A DNA stretch of 64,000 nt from Synchiropus splendidus. Lineage: Eukaryota; Chordata; Actinopteri; Syngnathiformes; Callionymidae. The notes under the pieces are model-generated. The model saw only the letters and a list, made by a program, of their open reading frames with translations. It did not search any database and was not told where the DNA came from. A program made the position numbers and the translations under genes. Numbering within the stretch: position 1 is the first letter of the stretch; each line of letters opens with the position of its first letter. Location: NCBI RefSeq assembly GCF_027744825.2, contig NC_071336.1:16214501-16278500 (forward strand), read 5' to 3'. Of this stretch, positions 12,001 to 23,000 are shown piece after piece.

Positions 12001-13916
12001 GGTTTTACCATAACAATTGCACAGTGCTGTAAAAACCCCACTCCTCTCAACTCAACCAGCGTGGGCCTGCTTTGCGAAAACAGAAACCCAATGGTCAGAA
12101 ACCTGTTAGTCTTCATTTGAGCCGTATATAAAAGAGTTGTACCACCTATCCTTCACCGACATGACTTACTTCCATCCTCTCAACAGTCCAAAACTTGAGA
12201 GAGCAATTCATCCACTGAACCCAAATCCCACCTTCCAGCACTTCATTAAAATATAGTTGAATGACAATCATACAGTAGTGTCACGACAGTGGCACATTAC
12301 AAACCTTTGCTTTTCAGACAAAACGTAAGCTCATTGAAAGATGATAGCTTGATAGCCAGAAATATACACTGTAGGTTCAGTCACGTGACCAACACACTTC
12401 CTCTCACACATCAATCACCTCAGTACGTCTCATCTCACTTCCTGTTCAACTCCCACCTCACAGTTACCGAGCAACAAGATCCTGAACATAAAGCCACAAA
12501 CAAGTGTGTTTCCGGCAGCAGTAAGATTGACTGAATCCGATTGTGCCTGCAGCAAATTCTTGAAGTTAGATTTGTGACAACTTCCATGGGAAGCAATAAA
12601 TGGGAAATGTGCCAAGTCAGCTGGTCTTAGTGACAGAGTGACTCAGAGTGGCTGCCAAAAACGATCAGGGCACACCCAAGGTTTGAGCCCAACTCCTTTC
12701 AAGGTACTTGCAACACTAGATCAGTGGCACTTCCCCAGTTATTACACCAGACAACAGTTCTGTGCTGCAAGAGGCTTCAATTACACGTGAAGAAACACTT
12801 CCAGAATGCATGTGGCAATGAACAGAGTGCTCCTAACCGTTTACAAGTTAGATTTCAGCATTCTGATTTTGACAATGTCTTTCCACATAGATCTATCTGC
12901 ACCAATATTTTCAACCACTCAGGTCTTCGTGTCTCAGTTGACCCCTCTATAACCTGACAGCACAGAAACCAACAGAGCATATAAACCCTGGCTTTCTTGA
13001 GGTTTATTTGAGACAATTATTTTAATATAGAACCAGATTCCGAAGACCAGATTTCTTAAAAAAATATATATATAATAATAATAATAATAACAAAACATGT
13101 AACATATGTAATAAAGGCCATCTAATCTAATCTTAAAAATATAGCCTAAAAAGAAATAATAAATTACATTACCAAAATCCGAATTTAACTTTTAAAATAA
13201 AGTCTGCATATTATACAATTCTTACTTTAAAAAACATCGACTCATGAGTCTTTTACTTTACTTGGGAACATTTTCTTTACATTTTGAATCACCCCCACTC
13301 ATCGAAGTTATAATACAGGAAGTGACCTATAGATTTAAAGTCACGAATTTCCATAAATCACAACAGCCACTTTATTTCTGCATGGAAGCTCATGTGTGTA
13401 GCACAATATTTAAACATTTTAAGATGTGACAGAGCATTAAGATGAGCCACGCACTTTTCATGTGATGGTTATGGCGTACGGAAGTTCAAAAGGCACAAAC
13501 ATCTTAAGGGCATTATTTGTCTTTCTCACGATGGCATGACCAACCAATAATATCAGTGACTTGTACACTAACATGGACTTTAAGGATACAGAAACAACAT
13601 TATTTTCACGGTGACCATTCATGTTATCATTATTGTTGTTATCATTACTACAGTCAAGGTGCGGACGCGCGCTTTTATTTTGAAATACTGCTTGCAAATT
13701 CTGAGAATCCCCGTTTAAAAGCTAGCGTTGCGGCGTATGTTCAAAGTCGTGACGAGAGTCTTGTTTCTTTCCGTGCTTAAAGGGAATTCCTGGTCATCTC
13801 CAAGCCAACTTTGAAGAACTGGTGAGTCAGCTTGCACTGGCGACAGTGAGCGTGGGAGCTTACCTGAAACGTGGCGAGTCTTTCAAACACTCCTCAAAGT
13901 CCAGTATGATTGTCAT
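1..13916 (-). CDS. acap1: ACAP1-type Arf-GAP (BAR-PH-ArfGAP-ankyrin), 5' part, 15 exons, runs off left edge
   Basis: GTPase-activating protein for Arf6 in endocytic recycling; the family binds curved membrane through BAR and PH domains. Exons in transcription order: 13916-13864, 9534-9477, 7921-7802, 7362-7309, 7236-7178, 5750-5567, 4750-4706, 3122-3027, 1784-1710, 1634-1522, 1449-1398, 834-734, 662-551, 309-116 and 48-1 (cut). All joins keep phase and use GT/AG, giving about 454 residues. The start ATG (13916-13914) has an in-frame TGA 12 bases upstream. The protein begins [21 protein letters not shown] spans about residues 1-250, PH about 269-365 (begins [16 protein letters not shown]). The ArfGAP finger CX2CX16CX2C starts at CCDC and is followed by the arginine of SGIHRSLG. 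Ankyrin repeats would lie beyond the window. [11 protein letters not shown] and SSALDYVLE favour ACAP1 over ACAP2 or ACAP3; this assignment rests on remembered family sequences. Confidence 0.9.
116..309 (-). CDS. acap1: ACAP1 exon 14: linker and ArfGAP zinc finger
   Basis: Encodes the linker after the PH domain and most of the ArfGAP zinc-binding core. The two cysteine pairs are separated by 16 residues ([16 protein letters not shown]). The exon ends in CAC AG at 116 and joins exon 15 (48-1) to restore [14 protein letters not shown], which carries the catalytic arginine. The acceptor is uncertain. Only acceptors giving a start at 309 or 303 keep frame with the phase-0 donor of exon 13 (GTGAGT at 550). 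Other AGs here shift the frame. The linker is the least conserved part of the family, so homology does not settle the choice. Confidence 0.7.
1034..1065. repeat. Perfect 15-bp inverted repeat with 2-nt spacer
   Basis: CACTGCAACTTCTCC at 1034-1048 is followed by AG and then by its exact reverse complement at 1051-1065. It lies in the ACAP1 intron between exons 11 and 12. Nothing else in that intron (835-1397) is recognisable apart from an A-rich run near 1380-1390. Confidence 0.9.
2321..2390. repeat. CA microsatellite
   Basis: Two (AC)n tracts, about 2325-2336 and 2366-2389, separated by a C-rich spacer, in the ACAP1 intron between exons 8 and 9. Open frames across it on both strands are repeat artefacts. 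Confidence 0.9.
2395..2790. repeat. Interspersed repeat with TTGTGGGGAC inverted termini
   Basis: The stretch begins with ATCTTTGTGGGGACC near 2410 and ends with GTGTGTCCCCACAAAG near 2755-2769. Internal copies of the motif occur at about 2534, 2699 and 2720 (the last inverted). Sequence of this kind beside a CA repeat is common in fish introns. I infer a non-autonomous element, but no target-site duplication is obvious. Confidence 0.65.
3225..3980. mobile_element. MITE-like element with inverted ends and target-site duplication
   Basis: The ends AGTGATGT (3226-3233) and ACATCACT (3973-3980) are inverted copies. They are flanked by the direct repeat ACTGCTGAG at 3216-3224 and 3981-3989. The interior is AT-rich with ATCGATAC motifs and has no transposase frame. 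An 8-10 bp duplication suggests a hAT-like non-autonomous element. It sits in the ACAP1 intron between exons 7 and 8. Confidence 0.75.
4798..4819. repeat. Poly-A tract (poly-T on the ACAP1 strand)
   Basis: A run of about 22 A on the plus strand, about 48 bases from the acceptor of ACAP1 exon 7 on its upstream (intronic) side. On the transcribed strand it is a poly-T tract that could add to the polypyrimidine signal. Confidence 0.9.
5751..7177. other. acap1: ACAP1 intron 5, no recognised feature
   Basis: AT-rich intron. It contains an (AAT)n run near 6580-6598 and a short GTTACCTT/AAGGTAAC hairpin near 6211-6234. I see no gene or element in it. Confidence 0.6.
8870..9060. repeat. Interspersed repeat, fish retroelement-like 3' segment
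   Basis: The segment runs from about GAGTGCTTTTCATG to CTCCTCTGACCACCACCAC and includes GCCACAGCTGCCCTGGGC. I recognise the pattern as a dispersed sequence common in teleosts but cannot name the family. It lies in the ACAP1 intron between exons 2 and 3. Open frames over it are not genes. Confidence 0.5.
9061..9190. repeat. Second interspersed repeat abutting the first
   Basis: Begins AGAGGTGGGTAAAAGAATC and continues with ATTCAGCA motifs up to about CAGAAGGGGCGCTG. It resembles a common fish dispersed repeat. It directly abuts the repeat ending at 9060, which suggests one inserted into or beside the other. Confidence 0.4.
9535..13863. other. acap1: ACAP1 intron 1, no recognised gene
   Basis: A 4.3-kb first intron. 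It holds AT-rich stretches and a TA/AAT simple repeat at about 13,066-13,090. Short open frames show no family resemblance and no exon-like borders. First introns often hold enhancers, but none can be identified here. Confidence 0.6.
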
Positions 13917-16900
13917 CTTGTGCTTTCAGCGGTGGAAACAGATGCGATCCCTGATGCGCTCGGATCCGAACCTTCCTGCTTTTAAAATCCCTCCCGCGAC
14001 GTTTGGGTCATTCCTCTACGGTGCTCAGAAGTTTCCCACACATTAAACAGTGTGACCTTATTCCGCCTGAATGAGCGGAAGTAGCGGTGGATTCTTTAAT
14101 GTCATCTCATCGACGACGAGTGGAGGCGTCTTGTCATGTCCACTGATGCCGCAGGTCCCGACTGCAAGTGTGTGTAGCCCAACCTCTCACACCGCCACAC
14201 AGCCTTCTGCACTTCCGGGGTTTCAATTGAGACGCCAATTAAAGCGGCACGATGGTGTTTTTAACTTGAGCAATGGCGTTCGTGAAAATGTTGCTTGTCT
14301 TTTTTGCTAACGGAGCTTTTCCATCTCGCTTTGTTGTTGTTATTGTTGTTGCTATGTGTGGTGTCTGCGCGTCGACTCACCACTTGCAGACTCTTGGGTG
14401 TGTATAACTTGTCTGGCGACTTTTTTTGTCACTGAGATAACTGCCCTAATGCTCAGTAGAAGAGTTTCATAGCTTGATAGATAACGTAGTTTTCCCACAT
14501 ATACGTTGCTTTTAAGACCAAATTGATAAGTATCTCAATGGTCATGACGCTCCAGATTCCATTGCTGGACATGTCAGCAAAGATGAACCAGAATGATGTA
14601 CAGAAATGAATCGACAAAGTGATCAGCGCAGATCAACTGACTACCGGATGGTGGGAATCAAGTGAAAATCTTGGCACTAAATTTGATATTTCTAGTGGCC
14701 TTAGTTGCTTTAAAACACCAAAGGAATGGAAAGCTATGAAGCAAACACTCCCAAGGGTCTTGACTTAATGCAAGTTGACAGATGCATTAGATCGAACAGA
14801 ATGATTCCTCACGTCTGTATCACAACAAACTGGAAGCTGATGAAGGGTGTTGCGGACAAAATGCCAAGTTTATTTCCTGCTTGTACATGTGTGCTGGTCA
14901 AGCTGTAGTTGTTTAAATCAAGGCACAGCCAAGCTGAGAGTTTACTGTGAAGCACCACCCCCTTAACCCTGACACTAGTCCCTGCTCTGAACTGACCCTG
15001 AGACAGCTGGAGGCTTGTTTCTAGACTTGGTTACACATCGCCTATGGAGAGTGTGGAGAGAGTCGGTGCACTGCGATGGAGGTCCATTGCAGATGTGTGA
15101 TCTTAAGGATTCGTTGTTGTGCCACTGTCCTCTGTCCCATTATGTATGTTCCAGAAAAGTGGGATCCAACCGTCTCTTAGCGCAGAGCCACATTGTTTTA
15201 CTTTGTTGCTGAAAAGAGCCACATCCTACAAATATGTAAGGACAATGAATAACAGCTGAAACACATGCCATACGTTTAGTTTAGGGAATGACAAAGTTTG
15301 CTGAAGAGCCGCATGAAACTGGGAAAAGAGCCGCATGAGGCTCGGGAGCCACGGATTGGCCAGGCCTATCTTAGCGTGTCGGTGGTGTCTGTCAATACAT
15401 CCAAGTACTCTCAGGACATTTTAAGAAACCTCATTCAATCCAGTGATCCATCACTGTCCATCACTGTGTGATCAGGCTCAGAGGTAACCTGTGCTCCAGA
15501 TCTGGACTGATGCGGTCTTCGTCAGTAAAGGTGGCGCCCCCTCACAGCCAACACACACCAGTGTGTGATCTATTACACCCTGATCAGATTAAAGCAGATG
15601 AGTGAGGTCTTATTTGGATGTGGTCTTGACCATCGTTTCAGCGCTTTTCAACTTTTAAAAGTCCAGTGGTTTGTGTTGCTCCATAGCTGAGCTGACACTA
15701 TTACAACATTGGTAATTTGCTCAGATAGATCCCTAAATAATTGTTTCTGTTATAGTTAGTGCGTCAGGACTGTTGAAGGTCGACACGTGCGCTGGGATGT
15801 GTGAGTCAAAACACCACAGTCGGTCTAGCAGGACGGTGTGTGTCTCGCCCTCTGCTGACCAGACTCCGTCCCTACAGACCACTCCTCAAAAGGAGAAAAA
15901 ACAGAAGAGAGGAACATAATTTCTCCGCAGCCCTGACCTGCAAGTTGGATTGTTTGTCCTGCATGTGTCACGAAAGACGTGCGCGATTCCGATTCATTTC
16001 CAAAAGTGTAAATGCTGTCGTATGTGTGCGTTTCTATGTGTAGATGTGTCAGTGCGTTCCAAACTTGATTCGACATAGGGAATGCCCCGGTGGCTGTGCA
16101 TGTGTGTTATATTTTTTTATGACGACAAGAGCAATTCCGGGTTGCATTTCAAAATAAAAACGACATTTTGTCGCTTATTTAGTTTATACTGCGTGTGTTG
16201 TCTGTTTCATATTCATCGCGCACCTTTTTTCCCTTTCTTTCTTTATTTGAGTATATCTCATTCTTACATTGTTTATTTTCAGCATTTTAATCTGGGATTG
16301 TTTTGCTTTTCACTGCGGCTTAAACTAGCATTTAAAGCGAGTGTAAAATCTGAATTGTTTCCCTGTTCTATGCAGTTCAGGTGTGTCATGAACAAGGTCA
16401 CGTATATCCCGTGTGAAACTGGTGAGGAGTTGGGGTCATCCATGAGAGACTTGGAGCACAGCAAAAGAAGCCTCCAAATCTGCTCCACGCTCATGGAGAC
16501 TGTCTCTTGACACAAAAGACACACTGTTTTCTGCACACATTTCACATACCCATTCTCTGTACCATCGCATTCAATTGCCATTTTGTCTGCATTTTTTCTC
16601 TCCCTGATTTAGGATTAATCTTAAAGCTATCTCTATTTCTTGGGCAACAGTTAACAGTTGCACGCGTTGTACAGTCTAGGTTTTGCTTAATGTGCAAACC
16701 ATGTATATCTCGAGTTCCTGTGGGGCCCCTGGTCGTGAGTTTGACATTCTGAAAGAAAAGGTGGGAGTCAAATTACATTTTTGAAATTATGATTTGTTTT
16801 TAAATGAAAGAGCGGTTTGTAATCGGCCCATATTTACTGAACTTCCTTTTACGGAATATTCCTTTTGAAAGCAGACTCCTGTCGCGGGTTGTGCTTTTAT

Positions 16901-17088
16901 TTTGAAGAATGCATTTCCGAAGCTGCTTCCCGCCAACTTGACTCTCGCTTCTGCGCGCAGCTTCACGCTGGAGAGCAGCAGCCCTTTTAAAGCCCCTCCA
17001 CGGTGATGCGGCTGTGAGGATCCGAGGAGCTCCCGGCAGAGGGTCCCTGGCTGACGCAGTTTCTCCTGCTTGACACCGGACCGGCGAC
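13917..17088. other. Divergent intergenic region between acap1 and agfg2
   Basis: The two start codons are about 3.2 kb apart and point away from each other, so both promoters lie here. The first bases beyond 13,916 are ACAP1 5' UTR; a GC-rich stretch from about 16,900 leads into AGFG2. No TATA box was found for either gene. A hAT-like repeat end lies at about 15,300-15,368. Open frames here (for example 16,082-16,510) look random. Confidence 0.7.
15300..15368. mobile_element. hAT-like transposon end, decayed
   Basis: AAGAGCCGCATGAGGCTC followed by GGGAGCCACGGATTGGCCA resembles the reverse complement of the terminal repeat of vertebrate hAT elements, which read roughly TTGGCCAACCCGCGGCTC. 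A weaker related stretch at about 15,180-15,225 may be interior. The other end was not found. Confidence 0.5.
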
Positions 17089-20000
17089 ATGTCCAACCGC
17101 AAGCACCGGGACAACCAAGAGGTCTGCTCCCGCAAGGTCCGGGAGCTGGCCCAGTCCGGAGTAAACAAACACTGCTTCGAGTGCAGCCAGCCCGGGGTGA
17201 CGTACACCGACATCACCGTGGGCAGCTTCGTTTGCACCTCCTGCTCCGGAATGCTGTGAGTTCAAACCGCTTTCTTTGATGCGCGAAAGCAGGCAGCGAC
17301 CCGGGTGTCAGGCAGGCCCGCCGTCGGACCACGCGCCAGTCTGAGACAGATTTATTCCGATTAAAAGAGGGAGTGCCAGTGCAACAGTAGGGCTTGAGCT
17401 CATGTTAATATCCATAGTCTCCATCTCTCGTCATCAATCTCTCTCTCCCTCTCTCCTCCAACAGCCACACTGCTTGCTGGTCATTTACCAGCTCTGATTT
17501 GCGTTTCATTGGGTCATAACGCAGGTTTGGAAGCCCCTCTTTCCTTCCACCAGGCTCCAGTCAGATCTTGTGTCTTGTCACATTCTGTTCTGCATGTCCC
17601 AGCACTGCGCCGGAACACAGGTTCGGCACTTCGGTGTTGCCTTATTGCGCAATCTTGCACTCTCCCACCCCTCTCTCTCTCTGTCTCTCTCTCTATCTCG
17701 CTCTGATACTCCAGCATGTGAAAAAAATAGAGGAGTGTGTGTTTGTGTCACCTATTCTCACAGTCAATACTTGAGCCTTGCGATCTCCCCTCATGTACAC
17801 ATCCATCCCTCTCTCACCTGTGTCCCAGGAGAGGACTCAACCCCCCTCATAGGGTCAAGTCCATCTCCATGACAACCTTCTCCCAACAAGAAGTGGAATT
17901 CCTCCAAAACCATGGCAATGAGGTGAGTGACACAAGGGCCGGGGAGAATGCAGTGACGCAACTGTGCATCACCTGGGATATAATTACTGTAGATTACCCC
18001 CTGCTCCAAATAACCTTCTCCAAACATGTCATTAAACACAAGTATTTTTTAACAATATATAAAATAAACAATTTCTTAAAGCCTGGTAAACAGTGCAATA
18101 CATTTCAAAATGAAATTTTACGTTTCATCCAAAACAAAGTTCACTGTTGTGTAATATTAATCCTATAATGTGTATGAAACTGATGATTATGTACAGTCAG
18201 TATGTCACTTACTTACTAAATTTAACAGGTTTGTGTGAGAAGATTGTGTCATCATGAATTATATGGATGTGCTCACTCATCCAAGGACTTAAGTCAGGGG
18301 TTTCAGACAACCACTCACACCGACAGAGTCACCCATGTAATTCTAGAATGTAGGAGGGAACCGGAGGAAACCCACACACTGAGAGAACAAACAAACAGGC
18401 AAACAAAAGACTACCACTTAAGAAACAGAGGGGCTGTTTCTTTAACACACAGCGACTGAGGGACTCATCGAATACATACAGACATGTGCAATAGAAGATT
18501 TGTCTCAAGCACTTTATCAGCAGCTGATCAATCCCTTGTTAGTCTACATTCCAGCTGGTTATTTGATATGGGATCCATACTGGTGGTGGCAGGTTAACCT
18601 CGCCTGTTTGCTCTTTTTGTACATCAAAAACAAAGCACTACCAAAACACAAGTGCAAAGAGCTCCACGTTCACCTCCGTCCATTTCCTCGCTTGCCTCTG
18701 AACGGTGCATTAAAGCTTTCAAGTGCTCTTAATGTAGGCGGTGGGTAGCTGGGTGTGTGTGTCTGCGCATGTCATCAGCATCACCTCGTGCATCAATCGC
18801 TGACTATAATATTATAGTGATGGTGGATATGCAGTATGGACATGAATCATCCTTCATCATGAGTCAAACTCAAGGCTCATGGGCCACATTCTGTCCAAGA
18901 TATAGTCATGTAATGTATGGTCCAAACTATCATTTCATATTGTCTGTTTATATTGTAAGTTTTCTTCTAATAATTTTCCTCACATTACATAATTCACAAT
19001 GTTCCGCATCAACAAAAGCAGAACATGATTTTGTCCGGCACTTTTGCTCAGATCGGGAGACGGACCTGGTTGTGCGTGTTCGATCCAAAGGCGGACGGGT
19101 GCGGCGACATGAAGGATTCACAGAAGTTTAAAGAGTTTCTCCAGGACAAATACGAGAAGAAGAAATGGTGAGTGGTCACCACATTTGAATAGTAGGTCAC
19201 CAATCAAAAGCTGTTTTCTCCAGGCACTTTTCCAAAAGCAAAAACCGCCGAGATTTCGAAGGCCCCTGGAGCCCAGGAGTTCAGGCTGTGCCCACTGCTC
19301 ATGGTCCTCTCACCAACCAAGCCTCATCCCACAACCTTCCTCCTAACAGCAGGAATACGAGGACACTGGTGAGGAACTGTGATGATTTAAGGGCATGTGG
19401 GTTGGCTGTGCAGTGAAAGATGGAGCAGATCAAAGCTCACGAAAAAGAGAGGTGAATTGACCCGAGAGTCTTCTAGCGAGTGTTAGTCCCCGACATCAAA
19501 GCTGTGGTTGATGAATTATTGAAGAACAATGTCTCCTCCTGCTGTGCTGTGACAGATTGACACCTCATGCTTTGTTCTCCAGTCTCAGTCCCAGTTGCCT
19601 TTGTGGGACAGAAACCCCACCATCTCACCTGCCGACATGCGGACGGACGTGTTCACTGCCCGTTCTCGATCGTGCTCTCAGAGCTTCAGAGACGCTCCTC
19701 TTAAAGGTCGGAGACCGCCTGGAATTCATTCAATGGCCACATGTCTAAATGCGTGTCTTCATTGCAGATCAGACCATTTGTGGGATAGAGAGGCAGAGAC
19801 CAGGTTCCCTGACCTCGTCACTGGGGGGTTCCGGCCACCCACCCTCCTTCCCTGCCCTCCCTCGCCCTTCAGGTAGACTCTCTGAGTGTTTTAATGGCTG
19901 GTCAGTAACAGCAATAAGCTTTACAGGTTATTGTCGAATTTATCGTCTGAAAAATGATTCAAGCTGACTGGGTTTTGTCCGGAAAACATAACTACAAAAC

Positions 20001-23000
20001 ACATTCTTATTTATTATCTAAGTGGATTGTCTTTTGTAGTGTGTGGTGGTAGAATAATGTCTTTTTTTCTGACTCTTTCTTCTTGTATTTTTAGTTATTC
20101 CATTTTAATCTTGGCATCCCAAGTGGCTATAACAAACTGTGGGAGTGCTTTGTGTTCCACTGTGTTTGCTTGTTTACACGCCGTAGCTGCCCCTAACCAG
20201 CTCCAAGACTCAGTTTATTGGAGAAAACAAACTTGTGATTCCTCCCTGATCTTGTTTGATAAAACAACTGTTAGTAATTCATATTCTGCTGGTGGCTAAA
20301 ATTCGCTCGTGACTCCACTCATCGTCTTTTCTCCTGCAAACCTGCAGGTGTTACTCATTAATGTTCACTATGCAGAGATGACAACAATGTTTTACTCATC
20401 TGCTGCAGTGATATATAAGTCAAAAAGTACAAAGCAGAAAAAAATAACTGGAGCAGTCAGTGTTATTATTTTTGTCTTTGGTGTTTACATGGAGTCTCTG
20501 GTTTAAGGACTGATGCTGGGTTGCTATTATTGTGTGGGAAATGACTGCAGTGACTATGTGAAGATGGTTTCTCTGATTGTCGAGGCGATGCCCGTGGCTG
20601 TGATGACTGTGAGTCACTGTGGTGGGAGAGCAACATCAGTGATCTCCATCTCGCCGCTGCTTACGGGATCACACTCATTTGCCTTTTTATGATTCACAAA
20701 TCCTAACTATTGCCTTCCTCCTGCCTGTAACTCCCACCCCCCTTCTGCCTCTTCTTCAACCTTCTAGCCAGTAGCTCTTTCAAAAACCACTTCACTTTAG
20801 GTAAGACATGGAAGCGATCAATACATTTCCTGTGTTCTGCGCTTCTCTGTGCTGCTTCGGTTTATAGATGGCTGCTCTGTGGGCTTCTCCTCTGCCTTGC
20901 TAGTTTGAGACACACAGCTCTCACTGTTCCTTCGGTCACATGTTACAGCCAGGTTAGATTTTTAGCTCCATCAGTCAGTTTGTCTACTTCAAAGCTTGTA
21001 TCTGAAGGGCATGAGAGGAGGCAGGTCCAGCAGAGGAGAGTTAAAAGTGATGCTATTTTGGGTGGGCGCTATTGCAGCTGCCCCCGACAAGCAAGGGTCG
21101 CTGATATTTCACACCATGTTGGTGTTGAAGCACTTGAGAACTATGTTGGGAGCAGGTCCAAGCTCACAGAATCTCGAACATCCAGGGCGTTCCAGATTGA
21201 AAAGGCGGGTGACACAAATCAGTAAACACGTCTTTCAAATATGCATTTGCATGATTCATATCTCCATGGATAAAAACTTCATTCCTGATACAGACGTTTG
21301 GAAAGAGTCCTACCTGCTCACTCTGCTTGTTTCCTGCCTTTGTTCGGAAGCGTAGCTAAGACTTAAAAGCACTTTTGGCTGACTGCGCACCCTGTTAAGA
21401 GAAGACTATGTCGCCTTGTTTGCTGACTAGCATGTGCTACTAGCATGTACCTGCATGAGCAGAATTACTTCCACTAACAAAGTCACCAAACTGCTGTGTA
21501 GTGTGCTGAGACATCGCAAACTGTGAGATGGAAATTAAGATCAGCCAACTGTGCTGTTGAAGACATCAGCCGTATTGAGTTAGTTCCGCACTTTATCTGA
21601 GCATTTGCTTTGTTTAAAGCACTGCAGCTTAGCTTACGCTAGGTCGGCTTAATTTTAATTTTTTAAAACACTGAAGTGTATTCCATTTACATCGATATTT
21701 TATAACTATATATCTGGCTTTTTATTTTAAATTACTTAACATTTAAATTGTCATTTTTTTAAGCCAGCATGATCAAGTCATTTGCGTAAAATGCTTCCAT
21801 TGACAAGCTGTTTTTCAGAGGTGAATTTGTGTTTTTTTTTTGTTTTTTTTTATTGAACTTGGCTGGTACATCATTTTTATCGTCTCTACTGTGTGCTCTT
21901 CACTAGTGCAGAAGTCACTGAGGAGCATGTGACCTTAACTAAATAGACCTCGAGGGGAGCTCTTCTGTGAACTTTAACATGCTTCACTCTGCTACACAAC
22001 ATTCCACATGCTCAACACGTGGTTGGTTGAGGTCATCATCATCTTGGGTCAAGAAAATATCTCATTTATCAAAGCTGCCTTTTGTTCCGTTGATCACAGG
22101 CCGTACAGTCTCCGCTTCAGGGACCTCCGGACCCTTCAGAGCATTCCCCAAATCTATCAGTGTGGACTTTGGAGGACTGAACCGTGCGCAGCAGCCCACT
22201 CTGCCTCAGTCTCTGTCACAGCCCCAGCAGCAGCCTGGCGGCGCTCAGTCGGCGGCACCAGTCACTTGCACCAATAATCAGGACCGCTACGCTGCAGTCT
22301 CCCACCTGGACAGCGTCTTCTCTGATACACAGTCAACTGCAGGTAAAATGCAGTTTTGTCAGAAAAACACAGGCGATAATTTGGATCACCGTCCAGGCCT
22401 TATTTGTGCTGTAAAATCAATGGAGCGGACTCCTCCCCCACAGTCACGGAGAGGCAGCATACGGCAATGCTAACAAAGAATGTTTGACTTTGGTGAACTG
22501 CAGCACTTTCATTATTTTGCAGTTCTACCCCTTTTATATCCTCATCTCACTCAGCAGTACTTTCTGAGATAACTCTGGTTTCACTTGGTAGCAAGTTCAA
22601 CTCCTAAGATTAGCTTCAATTTCAGCTGTAATTCTATTTACTTTCTTTGGACAAAGCGCTTCAATATTAGCCTTACATAATTTCTGCTTGTTACGCAAGT
22701 TTTTGAAGCCAAAACTAATTTTGTCAAATCATATTGGTGTAAAATTTCTATTTTCTGATCTCATTTTTAATCCTGGGAGAATTGACACTTTTAATGACAC
22801 ATCATTTGAAAGTCTGTTACTGAAATATTCTACTTATCTGCCACAGTGAGACCATTTGTAACACATTCTCTCTGTTGCTATGACAACTTGTACACAATAT
22901 ATTGTTGACTTAGAAGGAAAGCACCAATGTTTAGCGCTTTTCAAAGAATATTTACGTTCATGTTATTTGGGCTAAAACAACTATTAAATAAGTCCATCAT

